Origin: Actinomycetes bacterium
Lineage (GTDB): Bacteria > Actinomycetota > Coriobacteriia > Coriobacteriales > JAEZZM01
Reading direction: 5' to 3'
Length of the DNA: 54,051 nucleotides
Assembly: GCA_023418575.1 (NCBI GenBank)
Contig: JAEZZM010000048.1
Coordinates: 1 to 54,051 of the forward strand
In this document: in pieces, positions 24,103 to 31,523 of the stretch
How positions within the stretch are numbered: the stretch's first letter is position 1
Layout: every line of letters starts with the position of its first letter
Notes under the pieces: generated by a model
Database searches by the model: none
What the model was told of the DNA's origin: nothing
What the model saw: only the letters and a program-made list of their open reading frames with translations
Made by a program: the position numbers and the translations under genes

Positions 24103-25134
24103 TTAGCAAATTCTGGGTAGCTGTTCGCCCACAAGCATATCTAGAATACGTCGGGTGCCCCAAGCAGTCTCTAGAAAAACGCAGGGCTTATCGCCCTCTT
24201 CTAGGGCTTCTACCTGGCCGATAATAGCGGCGTCTTCTCCATACTCCTGCTCCTGCATAGCTTCAAGAGCAGCTTGAGCCTCTTGCTCCGGGACAACGGC
24301 AACAATTTTTCCCTCATTGGCAACCTGGAAGACATCATAGCCCAGCATCTCGCAGGCGGCTCTAACCTGATCTTTTACAGGCACCGTTTCTTCTTGCACT
24401 ACTAGATGCACCTTGCTTGCACTGGCAAATTCATTAAGAGTGGAAGCAAGGCCACCGCGGGTAGGATCTCTAAATGCACGGGTATGAGGAGCTGCTTCAA
24501 GCACCGCTTTAATGAGGTGGTTAAGTGGTGCCGCATCACTTTCAATAGTGGTAGTGAAGCTCAATTCTTCGCGCTGAGACATGATGCAAATACCGTGATC
24601 TCCCAGGCTTCCAGAGAGCAAGATTTTATCGCCCACCTTAAGATGAGCTCCAGAAAGGTCTAGACCAGCGGGAATAATACCTACACCACTGGTATTGATA
24701 TAGATACCATCACCAAAACCCTTGCCAACTACTTTGGTATCTCCTGTGACGATTTCAACCCCTGCTTCTTTTGCGGCACGCGCCATTGAGGCAACTATTT
24801 TTTTAAGCTGTGAAAGCTCAAAGCCTTCTTCTAGAATAAAACCGCAGCTTAAATACTTTACTTCTGCTCCTGAGCTTGCCACATCATTTACCGTACCGCA
24901 AACCGCTAATCTACCTATATCTCCTCCGGGGAATACATGAGGGCTTACTACAAATGAATCAGTTGAAAAGGCAAGCCGCTCTCCGGCTTTAAGATCAAAA
25001 GGAAGGTAGGCAGCATCATCACCACGCAGCAAAAGCTTAGAGCCAAAGCCTTCAAAGAATATCTCATCTATAATGCGCTTCATCATGCTTCCGCCGGAGC
25101 CATGAGCTAAGAGTACCTGATTTGTTTGACTCAT
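24103..25134 (-). CDS. hypE: Hydrogenase maturation protein HypE
   Basis: Dehydrates the HypF-carbamoylated C-terminal cysteine to thiocyanate, providing CN ligands for the NiFe-hydrogenase iron. The 343-residue protein has the N-terminal HGSGGSMMKRIID, the metal/ATP region LRGDDAAYLPF, GDTKVVGKG and the C-terminal PRIC with the essential terminal Cys343. The order on the transcript is hypF-hypC-hypD-hypE. A 96-base spacer with a 15-bp duplication separates it from hypD. Confidence 0.96.
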   Translation of the reverse strand: MSQTNQVLLAHGSGGSMMKRIIDEIFFEGFGSKLLLRGDDAAYLPFDLKAGERLAFSTDSFVVSPHVFPGGDIGRLAVCGTVNDVASSGAEVKYLSCGFILEEGFELSQLKKIVASMARAAKEAGVEIVTGDTKVVGKGFGDGIYINTSGVGIIPAGLDLSGAHLKVGDKILLSGSLGDHGICIMSQREELSFTTTIESDAAPLNHLIKAVLEAAPHTRAFRDPTRGGLASTLNEFASASKVHLVVQEETVPVKDQVRAACEMLGYDVFQVANEGKIVAVVPEQEAQAALEAMQEQEYGEDAAIIGQVEALEEGDKPCVFLETAWGTRRILDMLVGEQLPRIC

Positions 25135-25204
25135 TTTTTACGTACCTTTCTTAGTGCAAGCCCAGTTCTTAGTTTGTCTTAAGCGTTTAGAAAAGCGCAG
25201 ACAG

Positions 25205-25234
25205 GCGTAACACAACTAGGTGTAACACAACTAG
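25205..25234. repeat. 15-bp tandem duplication at the hypD stop codon
   Basis: GYGTAACACAACTAG occurs at 25205-25219 and 25220-25234, one mismatch. The copy nearer hypD contains the hypD stop codon (CTA at 25231-25233 on the plus strand), so the end of the gene itself has been duplicated outward. Confidence 0.85.
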
Positions 25235-26313
25235 ACTTTATAACGATAGAAGGCCGCGCATGAGCCTTCTGAGGAGACCATGCAGGGGCCAACTGGTTTT
25301 TCTGGTGTGCAAGCCTTGCCAAAGAGAGGGCAGTGATTGGGTAGCAAGATACCTCTTAATATCTCCCCACATTTGCAGCCCTTATGTCCCTTGGGGGCTT
25401 CTAATTCAAGGATAAAGCGCTTGCGCGCATCATAGTATGAATAAGCTTCAGAGATCTCTAAACCTGATCCTGGTATGATACCTAAACCTCTCCAAGGGGC
25501 ATCACATACCGTAAACACTGAAGAGATTAAGGTCTGGGCAGCAGGGTTTCCATTGTCTTTAACTCCACGGGGATAGGCATTAGCTATGGAAGCTTCATTT
25601 TGTTTTGCCATCTTTAAAAGCTGCAATATTCCTGAGAGCACATCAACAGGCTCAAAACCAGTTATAACACCAGGAATATTGTGTTTTTGTGCTAGGAACT
25701 CATAGGGTTTCTTGCCAATAATGGTTGAAACATGACCGGGTAATATAAGCCCATGTAGTTGTAGATCAGGGTCATCTACTAGTGTTTTAAGTGCATTGGG
25801 CATGGTTTTGTGAGAACTAAAGACAGAGAAGTTTTTAAGTCCAAGCTCTTGGGCCTGCAAAATTGAAGCTGCAATAATGGGGGCTGTTGTCTCAAAGCCC
25901 ACCCCTATAAAGATGACTTCTTTGCGGGGATTGGCTTGCGCAATAGCAAGAGCATCTAAGGGGCTGTAACATACTCTTACATCTTTTCCTTCAGCTTTTT
26001 TCTGGTTAAGACTTGAATAACTACCAGGAACACGCAGCATATCACCAAAGCTGGTGATAATGGTGTTGGGAACATCTGCAAGAGCAATGGCGTAGTCTAT
26101 GTCTTCATCAGCAGTAACACAGACCGGACAGCCGGGTCCCGATAAAAGCTTAATTTCTTTTGGCAGCATAGATCTAAAACCATAACGTGCTATAGAAACC
26201 GTATGCGTGCCACAGACTTCCATAAAGTTAAAGCTCTGTCCATCTGCTAAATTATGTATGCGTTCTATGAGCTCTTTAGCAAGTGTAGGGTCTCTAAATA
26301 TAGATAGATCCAT
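25231..26313 (-). CDS. hypD: Hydrogenase maturation protein HypD
   Basis: Scaffold iron-sulfur protein on which the Fe(CN)2CO group of NiFe-hydrogenase is built together with HypC. Motifs: FMEVCGTHTVSIARYG, LLSGPGCPVCVT, the GVGFETTAP block, LPGHVSTIIG, GFEPVDVLSGI and a Cys-rich C-terminus (CKCGEILRG and CPLFGKACTPEKPVGPCMVS) that holds the 4Fe-4S cluster. The 360-residue length is typical. It starts six bases after the hypC stop. Confidence 0.97.
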   Translation of the reverse strand: MDLSIFRDPTLAKELIERIHNLADGQSFNFMEVCGTHTVSIARYGFRSMLPKEIKLLSGPGCPVCVTADEDIDYAIALADVPNTIITSFGDMLRVPGSYSSLNQKKAEGKDVRVCYSPLDALAIAQANPRKEVIFIGVGFETTAPIIAASILQAQELGLKNFSVFSSHKTMPNALKTLVDDPDLQLHGLILPGHVSTIIGKKPYEFLAQKHNIPGVITGFEPVDVLSGILQLLKMAKQNEASIANAYPRGVKDNGNPAAQTLISSVFTVCDAPWRGLGIIPGSGLEISEAYSYYDARKRFILELEAPKGHKGCKCGEILRGILLPNHCPLFGKACTPEKPVGPCMVSSEGSCAAFYRYKV

Positions 26314-26319
26314 GATCTC

Positions 26320-26583
26320 TTATCCCTTGATGTGGCTATCAAAGAGAGCTTCAGTTTCATCACTGGCAAGCTCGGGGAACTGATTGATTAAGTCAAGTGT
26401 TTCTTGAGCCTCTTGTTCTGTTATGCAGTTAATAGAAAAACCTGCATGGATAAGAACATAGTCTCCCACCTGAGCTTCAGGGGTAAGACGCAGGCTAACA
26501 TCTCTACTTAGACCCATAATATCTACACGCGCCATTAATTCATCAAAGCGCTCAGTAATTTTTGCTGGTATTGCTAAACACAT
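26320..26583 (-). CDS. hypC: Hydrogenase maturation chaperone HypC
   Basis: An 87-residue chaperone with the family N-terminus MCLAIPAKI, whose Cys2 contacts the HypD-bound iron group, and the VGDYVLIHAGFSI core. It shuttles the Fe(CN)2CO moiety from HypD to the hydrogenase large subunit. Its start lies inside the 3' end of hypF (10-base overlap), with the ribosome binding site GGAGG in the hypF coding end. Confidence 0.96.
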   Translation of the reverse strand: MCLAIPAKITERFDELMARVDIMGLSRDVSLRLTPEAQVGDYVLIHAGFSINCITEQEAQETLDLINQFPELASDETEALFDSHIKG

Positions 26584-29012
26584 ATTGTTTCCTCCCTACT
26601 TTGTATACTACCCCAATTTAGAGAGCGAGCAAGAGCAACTACCGCTTGCCCGTAAGCAATACAAGCATCATTTTGAGGCAGCTTTTGAGATACCAGAGGC
26701 TTTAGACCAGCATACTTAATGCGAGCGCTTAACTCAGTCAAGAGAATTCTATTCATAAAACAACCTCCTGATAGAGCAATACATTCTAAGCCTCTTTCTT
26801 GGGCAAGCCTGCAAGCTGTCTGAGAAAGATGGTGCACAAGTTGGATGTGAAGCCAATATGCAAGTTTAGCTAAACCTTGTGAACCACCCTGATTGCTGGC
26901 AAGCTTATCTAGAAGTTCTTTTAGCAGATCAAAGGGGTCAGCAAAAGGCTCATGAGAATAGATCTCTTCTCGCAGCGCTTCCTGTATGCTTGGCTTAAGT
27001 CTTTGAGCACAGGCTTCTAAGAGTATAGCTGCCTCTCCCTCATAGCTACAGTGATGACAAATACCCATAAGACTAGAAGCTAGATCAAGAAAGCGTCCAG
27101 CACTTGAGGACTGGGGGCAATTGATCTTTTTGTCTATCATTTGCGATAAGAGCTTAGCTTGGCCTGTCTCTAAAGCCTTAAGCACCGTACCTGCAGCTGG
27201 ATGCTCAAGTAAATCATGCTCATACAAAAAAGCATAAGCTATGCGCAGAGGCTCTTTTATAGCTGCCTGTCCACCAACTAAGCTTAAATAGGGGAGATGT
27301 GCAAGACGCTTATAAGAGCTCCAGTTTGCATGAAGGATTTCCCCACCCCAAAGAGTGCCATCCTCACCATATCCTGTTCCGTCAAGCGCTATACCCAAGC
27401 AGTCTTGTTCATAATTATGTTCAGCCGTGCAGGCAACAATGTGTGCATGGTGGTGTTGTACATAATCTAAGGGCCAGCCTTTTTGTTTATGCAGGTCTTG
27501 GGCATATAAGGTAGAAAGATATGAAGGATGCATATCTGCAGCAAGCCTAGTGGGTTTTAACCTAAATAAGCTAAGATAGCTTTGCTCTGCCTCATGAAAA
27601 GCCTTAAGTGTTTGTGCATCCTCTAGGTCCCCTAAATGTTGCGAAACAAAGGCTGCATCAGAGCGGGTAATACAAAAACAGTGTTTTTGTTGAGGGCCAA
27701 GAGCAAAGACGCTCTCAAGCGCTAGGCCCTTATCGGCAGCATCTTGCACCAGCGCTGGGGGAAGCTTGAGAGCGGAGGGGGCAAGACCGCGCGCCCTTCT
27801 AATTATTTGTTCTTCACCATTAACAATGCGAACAACGGAGTCATCATAGCGTGCCAATATTTTTCTATTATGAAGAAGAAAAGCGTCTGCTACTTTGGAA
27901 AGCTTAGAGAGCGCTTCTTGCTCATCTATGCAAATGCTTTCATCAGAAATATTTCCACTGGTCATCACCAAAGCTTTGCCAAAGTCATGAAGAAGCAGAT
28001 GATGAAGGGGGGTATAGGGAAGCATAATACCCAGTTCATCCAGGTCAAAACATATAGAGGGGGCGATAAGAGAGAGCGCTTTTGGATTGTATTTACGTTT
28101 TAATAGGACAATAGGTCTAATGCTGCCACTTAAGAGTTGCCGTTCTTTAGCGTTAATCTCAACCAGTTCTGAGGCAGATTCTACATCTTTAAGCATTAAG
28201 GCAAAGGCTTTATCAGAACGTTTTTTACCTTTTCTTAGTCGTTGCACTGCCTCTTCATTTGAGGCGTCACAGGCAAGATGAAAACCCCCTAAGCCCTTAA
28301 GAGCAACTATCTTTCCTTCTGATAAAGCCTGGCAGCAGGCTGCTAGTATTGCATCTGATTGAGCCCTGCGTTCCTCTAGGCTTTCTGCATCAACACAAAG
28401 ATGTTTATCCTTCATGCGCCATTCAAGTTGAGGTCCACACATAAAGCAGGCATCAGGCTGGGCGTCAAAGCGCCTATCAGCAGGATTATGGTATTCCTCA
28501 TTACATTCTGGACACAAATCAAAGACGGCCATAGAAGTTTTAGGCCTGTCATAAGGGAGGTCGGCAATTACAGTAAAACGCGGCCCGCAGTCAGTGCAAT
28601 TAATAAAGGGGTAACGGTATCTTCGGTTATCAGGATCAAAAAGCTCCTTACAACATTGAGGGCAGGTAGCTATATCAGGAGAGACAAAAACTTCTGAGCC
28701 ATCTTGATCATCTGATTTTGTAATACCAAAACATCCCGCTCTATCTTCTGGTTCTAGTTGTGCTTCTTGAGAACTATATGTTTCAATGCGCGCCTGAGGA
28801 GGCCAGCCAGCTTGTAAGATTTCTTCAAAATGATCTAGTTGACTAGCAGTTCCAACAGCATGAATGGTGACGCCACCTACACCGTTGAGCACCCAACCTC
28901 CAATTTGAGCTTCTTGAGCATGGCGGTATACCGTTGGTCTCATTCCAACACCTTGAACAACTCCAGTAAGATGAATGCGCCTTGCTAGAAGGTTTTGATT
29001 GCTGCTTTCCAT
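26574..29012 (-). CDS. hypF: Carbamoyltransferase HypF
   Basis: Transfers carbamoyl from carbamoyl phosphate to the HypE C-terminal Cys, the first step of cyanide ligand synthesis. The 812-residue protein shows the complete domain order: acylphosphatase (about 8-95, GVVQGVGMRPTVYRHA), two HypF zinc fingers (CPQCCKELFDPDNRRYRYPF and CPECNEEYHNPADRRFDAQP), a YrdC-like domain (about 215-400, LKGLGGFHLACDA, KRSDKAFALM) and a Kae1-like domain (about 410-800, with VQHHHAHI and LDGTGYGEDGTLWGGE). It is the first gene of the hyp operon, 64 bases after nikR. Confidence 0.97.
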   Translation of the reverse strand: MESSNQNLLARRIHLTGVVQGVGMRPTVYRHAQEAQIGGWVLNGVGGVTIHAVGTASQLDHFEEILQAGWPPQARIETYSSQEAQLEPEDRAGCFGITKSDDQDGSEVFVSPDIATCPQCCKELFDPDNRRYRYPFINCTDCGPRFTVIADLPYDRPKTSMAVFDLCPECNEEYHNPADRRFDAQPDACFMCGPQLEWRMKDKHLCVDAESLEERRAQSDAILAACCQALSEGKIVALKGLGGFHLACDASNEEAVQRLRKGKKRSDKAFALMLKDVESASELVEINAKERQLLSGSIRPIVLLKRKYNPKALSLIAPSICFDLDELGIMLPYTPLHHLLLHDFGKALVMTSGNISDESICIDEQEALSKLSKVADAFLLHNRKILARYDDSVVRIVNGEEQIIRRARGLAPSALKLPPALVQDAADKGLALESVFALGPQQKHCFCITRSDAAFVSQHLGDLEDAQTLKAFHEAEQSYLSLFRLKPTRLAADMHPSYLSTLYAQDLHKQKGWPLDYVQHHHAHIVACTAEHNYEQDCLGIALDGTGYGEDGTLWGGEILHANWSSYKRLAHLPYLSLVGGQAAIKEPLRIAYAFLYEHDLLEHPAAGTVLKALETGQAKLLSQMIDKKINCPQSSSAGRFLDLASSLMGICHHCSYEGEAAILLEACAQRLKPSIQEALREEIYSHEPFADPFDLLKELLDKLASNQGGSQGLAKLAYWLHIQLVHHLSQTACRLAQERGLECIALSGGCFMNRILLTELSARIKYAGLKPLVSQKLPQNDACIAYGQAVVALARSLNWGSIQSREETICV

Positions 29013-29076
29013 GCTAAGCTACCTCTCTGCTGCAGTCTTGCTCCCTTGTTAGCCATAGCTATGTAGATCTGGCTGT

Positions 29077-29550
29077 CTAGTTGTGATTATGCTTGCGATC
29101 TGAGTGTGAATTGCAGGGGCAAGGTATTTCATCTTTATAGGGGGTTACATTGAGTTTTCCGTGATAGATTCCTTTAACCCCTAAGATCTTATCGGCAATT
29201 TCTTGAATCCTTGAAGCTTTGCCGCGCAAGACCACAACTTCTAAGCAGTTATGATGATCTAGATGAACATGGAGAGTGGAAATGATTTCATGCGTAAATT
29301 GATGTTGCAGGTCATCTAATTTGCGTGTAAGTCCTGTTTGGTGGTGGTCATAGACCATACTAAGGGTTCCTGCCACAACACTTTCTGGGGCGGTGGCAAT
29401 TTCATTTGCGCTTAAGGCCTCTCTCATTAGGTCTCTAATAACTTCAGAACGATTTTTGGTAATACCACGTCGTGCAGCATATTCCTCAAAACGAGCTAGA
29501 AGATCTGTGGGGATGGAAATGCAAAAACGTGATAAATCTGAAGCTGCCAT
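29077..29550 (-). CDS. nikR: NikR-type nickel-responsive regulator
   Basis: A 157-residue regulator with an N-terminal ribbon-helix-helix (FCISIPTDLLARFEEYAARR, then NRSEVIRDLMREAL) and a C-terminal ACT-like nickel domain with the ligand pattern STLHVHLDHHNCLEVVVL (His, His-x-His and Cys). A His-rich tail (CPCNSHSDRKHNHN) follows and may bind extra metal. It is positioned to control nickel supply for the hydrogenase matured by the downstream hyp genes. AGGTGA precedes the ATG. A palindrome TCATATGA at 29592-29599 in its upstream region is a candidate operator half. Confidence 0.92.
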   Translation of the reverse strand: MAASDLSRFCISIPTDLLARFEEYAARRGITKNRSEVIRDLMREALSANEIATAPESVVAGTLSMVYDHHQTGLTRKLDDLQHQFTHEIISTLHVHLDHHNCLEVVVLRGKASRIQEIADKILGVKGIYHGKLNVTPYKDEIPCPCNSHSDRKHNHN

Positions 29551-29632
29551 CTGTGTTCACCTCACAGGTTAGATAAGTGGATTCTTCTTAGTCATATGAT
29601 TTGTTAGTAACCATAATAAAACAGTGCTATGA

Positions 29633-29670
29633 CAAAAAGGCCACTTAGCATACTGAGCTGCAAGTGGCCT
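29633..29670 (-). terminator. Terminator between the small helical gene and nikR
   Basis: AGGCCACTT (29638-29646) pairs with AAGTGGCCT (29662-29670). On the minus strand the stem is followed by a U-tract (TTTTTG), so it ends transcription of the 29699-29953 gene before the nikR-hyp operon. Confidence 0.8.
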
Positions 29671-29698
29671 AGAGTCTATATATTGAGGAGTATGTGAT

Positions 29699-29953
29699 TT
29701 ATACCAGGTTTATGCTGGCATTAGGACAATCTGCATCATCTCTGTCAATACAATCTTGTGCCTCATCAAGTTTGCTGCGCAGCTCATCTAAAAGCTCCTG
29801 TACCTCTTTAAGCTTTTTTGCGCTACGCTCCATTGAAGCGTCATCTGCTAGATGATAAATTCTGTGTGTCCAGCGACGTGTGAGAGCAATAGTTTCATCG
29901 ATTTGTTCAACAGTTGCTTTCAGCTGGTTTGTGTTTACTCCGTTTGTGCACAT
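29699..29953 (-). CDS. Small helical protein of unknown function
   Basis: An 84-residue, soluble, almost entirely helical protein (NQLKATVEQIDETIALTRRW, then ERSAKKLKEVQELLDELRSKL as a likely coiled coil) with four acidic residues and two Cys near the C-terminus (DCIDRDDADCPNA). AGAGGAC precedes the ATG. It lies 37 bases after the thioredoxin stop on the same strand and is probably co-transcribed with it. I do not recognise a family; it is likely lineage-specific. Confidence 0.65.
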   Translation of the reverse strand: MCTNGVNTNQLKATVEQIDETIALTRRWTHRIYHLADDASMERSAKKLKEVQELLDELRSKLDEAQDCIDRDDADCPNASINLV

Positions 29954-29989
29954 TGCACAAGGTCCTCTCTGATTGGGATGTATGAATTC

Positions 29990-30316
29990 TTAATCAAGGT
30001 GTGCTCTAAGTTTACCCATAAGGGTGGCTTTAGGAGAAGCACCAACTAGGGTCTCAACTACCTTTCCATCCTTAAACAAGAGTAAGGTTGGAATAGAAAG
30101 AACATGGTAGCGAGCAGCAAGTTCTTGATTAGCTTCAATATCTACCTTACCTACACCAAGTTCTGCCTCATGCTCTTGTGCAATTTCATCAAGAATAGGA
30201 GCAAGAGCGCGGCAAGGCTGACACCATGTTGCCCAAAAATCAACTAAATAAGGCTTAGAGGAATTAAGAACAAGTTCCTCAAAATTTTCTACAGTAAGCT
30301 TATCTGCTTGTGCCAT
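29990..30316 (-). CDS. trxA: Thioredoxin
   Basis: A 108-residue thioredoxin with the active site WCQPC (Cys32, Cys35; canonical is WCGPC), preceded by YLVDFWAT, and the cis-proline region VLSIPTLLLFKDG. It reduces protein disulfides in the cytoplasm; no reductase gene is nearby. The ATG at 30316 is chosen because AAAGGGA lies five bases upstream and the family starts there; an open frame continues 30 codons further with no homology. A perfect 7-bp inverted repeat (TTATAAC / GTTATAA, 30370-30389) in its upstream region overlaps the stop codon of the preceding gene. Confidence 0.93.
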   Translation of the reverse strand: MAQADKLTVENFEELVLNSSKPYLVDFWATWCQPCRALAPILDEIAQEHEAELGVGKVDIEANQELAARYHVLSIPTLLLFKDGKVVETLVGASPKATLMGKLRAHLD

Positions 30317-30383
30317 AACAATCCCTTTCAAATAGTTACCAACGAGAGTTTTATACCCATTGAATAGCTTTATAACACCATAG

Positions 30384-31523
30384 TTATAAGACAATGCCAT
30401 CGCCATTGGTATGATTTGAATTAGTGCGCTCCTGCTGAATCTGTTTTATAAAGCTTTGGCTTGATTGAACATAAGGTGCTAGGTCTGCGGATTCTCCTGC
30501 TAATTCAATAACCTTCTTAAAGAGCTGTTCTGCTGAGTCCAGATCCCGACGTCCTTGCATGTAGACCACAGCAAGATAATAGTTGCCTTCAATGGTTTGG
30601 GGGTCTTTACTTATAGCTTGGGTTAGCTGGGTGATAGCGGTATCGGTATCTCCAGCATACAAACTCAAAATGCCCATCTTGCAGCGCGCTTGAATATCAT
30701 CAGGACTTAGTTCCAGTGCACGCTTAAAGTATTCAGTTCCCTTTTTAGCAAAGGTAACGGCACTGGCAGGATTTTCTTTTACCGTGCTGCCGTATAATTC
30801 AAAATAAGCCTGGCCTAAGGTCAAAAGAGCAGAAGCCTCTTTTGAATTGTTTTGTGTTTGAATAAGCGCCTCAATTATGCTGGCTTGGTCCTCACTAACA
30901 AAATTGCGATACTCACCAGGTAAATTAAAGTTGGGCTTTTCTTGTGTATAGATATAGGCCTGAACACAAAAAGTGGCAGCAAAGACAGCCACAGCAAGCA
31001 TTAGTATAGCAAGTGGAGTCTTGTATTTTGTAAAGGGTTTGATGATATAGCGCCTAGAAAAACTGCTGTTTAGAGGATCTTCATGGCGCAAAACCTTAAG
31101 CCCTAGAGCTTGGGCCTTTAAGAGCATGGTAATGTCAGAGGTTACAAGGCAGAGCTCTTGTTCATCTTCTAGCTGTAAGGAAAGCTGATAAGCGCAGGCC
31201 ACTATTTTATCGTCAGGGCTTTTTGCACTTAACCCTGCAGGCATAGGCTGCTTAGCATCCAAGCTAATAACGCGTATGCTTCCGCCCTCAGGTCTTGCAA
31301 TCCCTTCAAATAGGCTTTGGCCCTGGCTCATGGCAAAAAGCTTGCGCGTAAATTCACGTCCCTGCCAACGTGTTTCAGAATCAGTTTTGGCAGTAATTTT
31401 AAGCTTGTCTATCTCAGAGAGAACTATATCTGGAATAATCATGTCCTTAGTGGCATAACTTTCCAGTATTGAAGGATTAGTGAGAATAGCATTAGTATCT
31501 AAAACGTATAAGCACTTAGCCAC
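30384..31523 (-). CDS. PIN-domain protein with transmembrane helix and TPR tail
   Basis: A 379-residue protein with an unusual layout. Residues 1-140 are a PIN nuclease domain of the PhoH/PINc-like kind, with all four acidic positions visible: Asp9 (VLDTNAIL), Glu37 (DIVLSEIDKL), Asp104/105 (SPDDKIVACA) and Asp130 (VTSDITML). A basic stretch (RRYIIKPFTKYK) precedes one membrane helix (about 170-192), and residues about 230-370 are TPR repeats. By the positive-inside rule the PIN domain is cytoplasmic and the TPRs are outside. The start is GTG at 31523, with AGGAGG seven bases upstream, and it overlaps the stop of the upstream membrane-protein gene by eight bases. Fusion function unknown; a membrane-tethered RNase is inferred. 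Confidence 0.8.
   Translation of the reverse strand: MAKCLYVLDTNAILTNPSILESYATKDMIIPDIVLSEIDKLKITAKTDSETRWQGREFTRKLFAMSQGQSLFEGIARPEGGSIRVISLDAKQPMPAGLSAKSPDDKIVACAYQLSLQLEDEQELCLVTSDITMLLKAQALGLKVLRHEDPLNSSFSRRYIIKPFTKYKTPLAILMLAVAVFAATFCVQAYIYTQEKPNFNLPGEYRNFVSEDQASIIEALIQTQNNSKEASALLTLGQAYFELYGSTVKENPASAVTFAKKGTEYFKRALELSPDDIQARCKMGILSLYAGDTDTAITQLTQAISKDPQTIEGNYYLAVVYMQGRRDLDSAEQLFKKVIELAGESADLAPYVQSSQSFIKQIQQERTNSNHTNGDGIVL

Noticed and set aside
27744..28103. 119-codon open frame on the plus strand across hypF
   Set aside because: It lies antisense inside the YrdC/Kae1 region of hypF, which has full-length, motif-supported coding on the minus strand.
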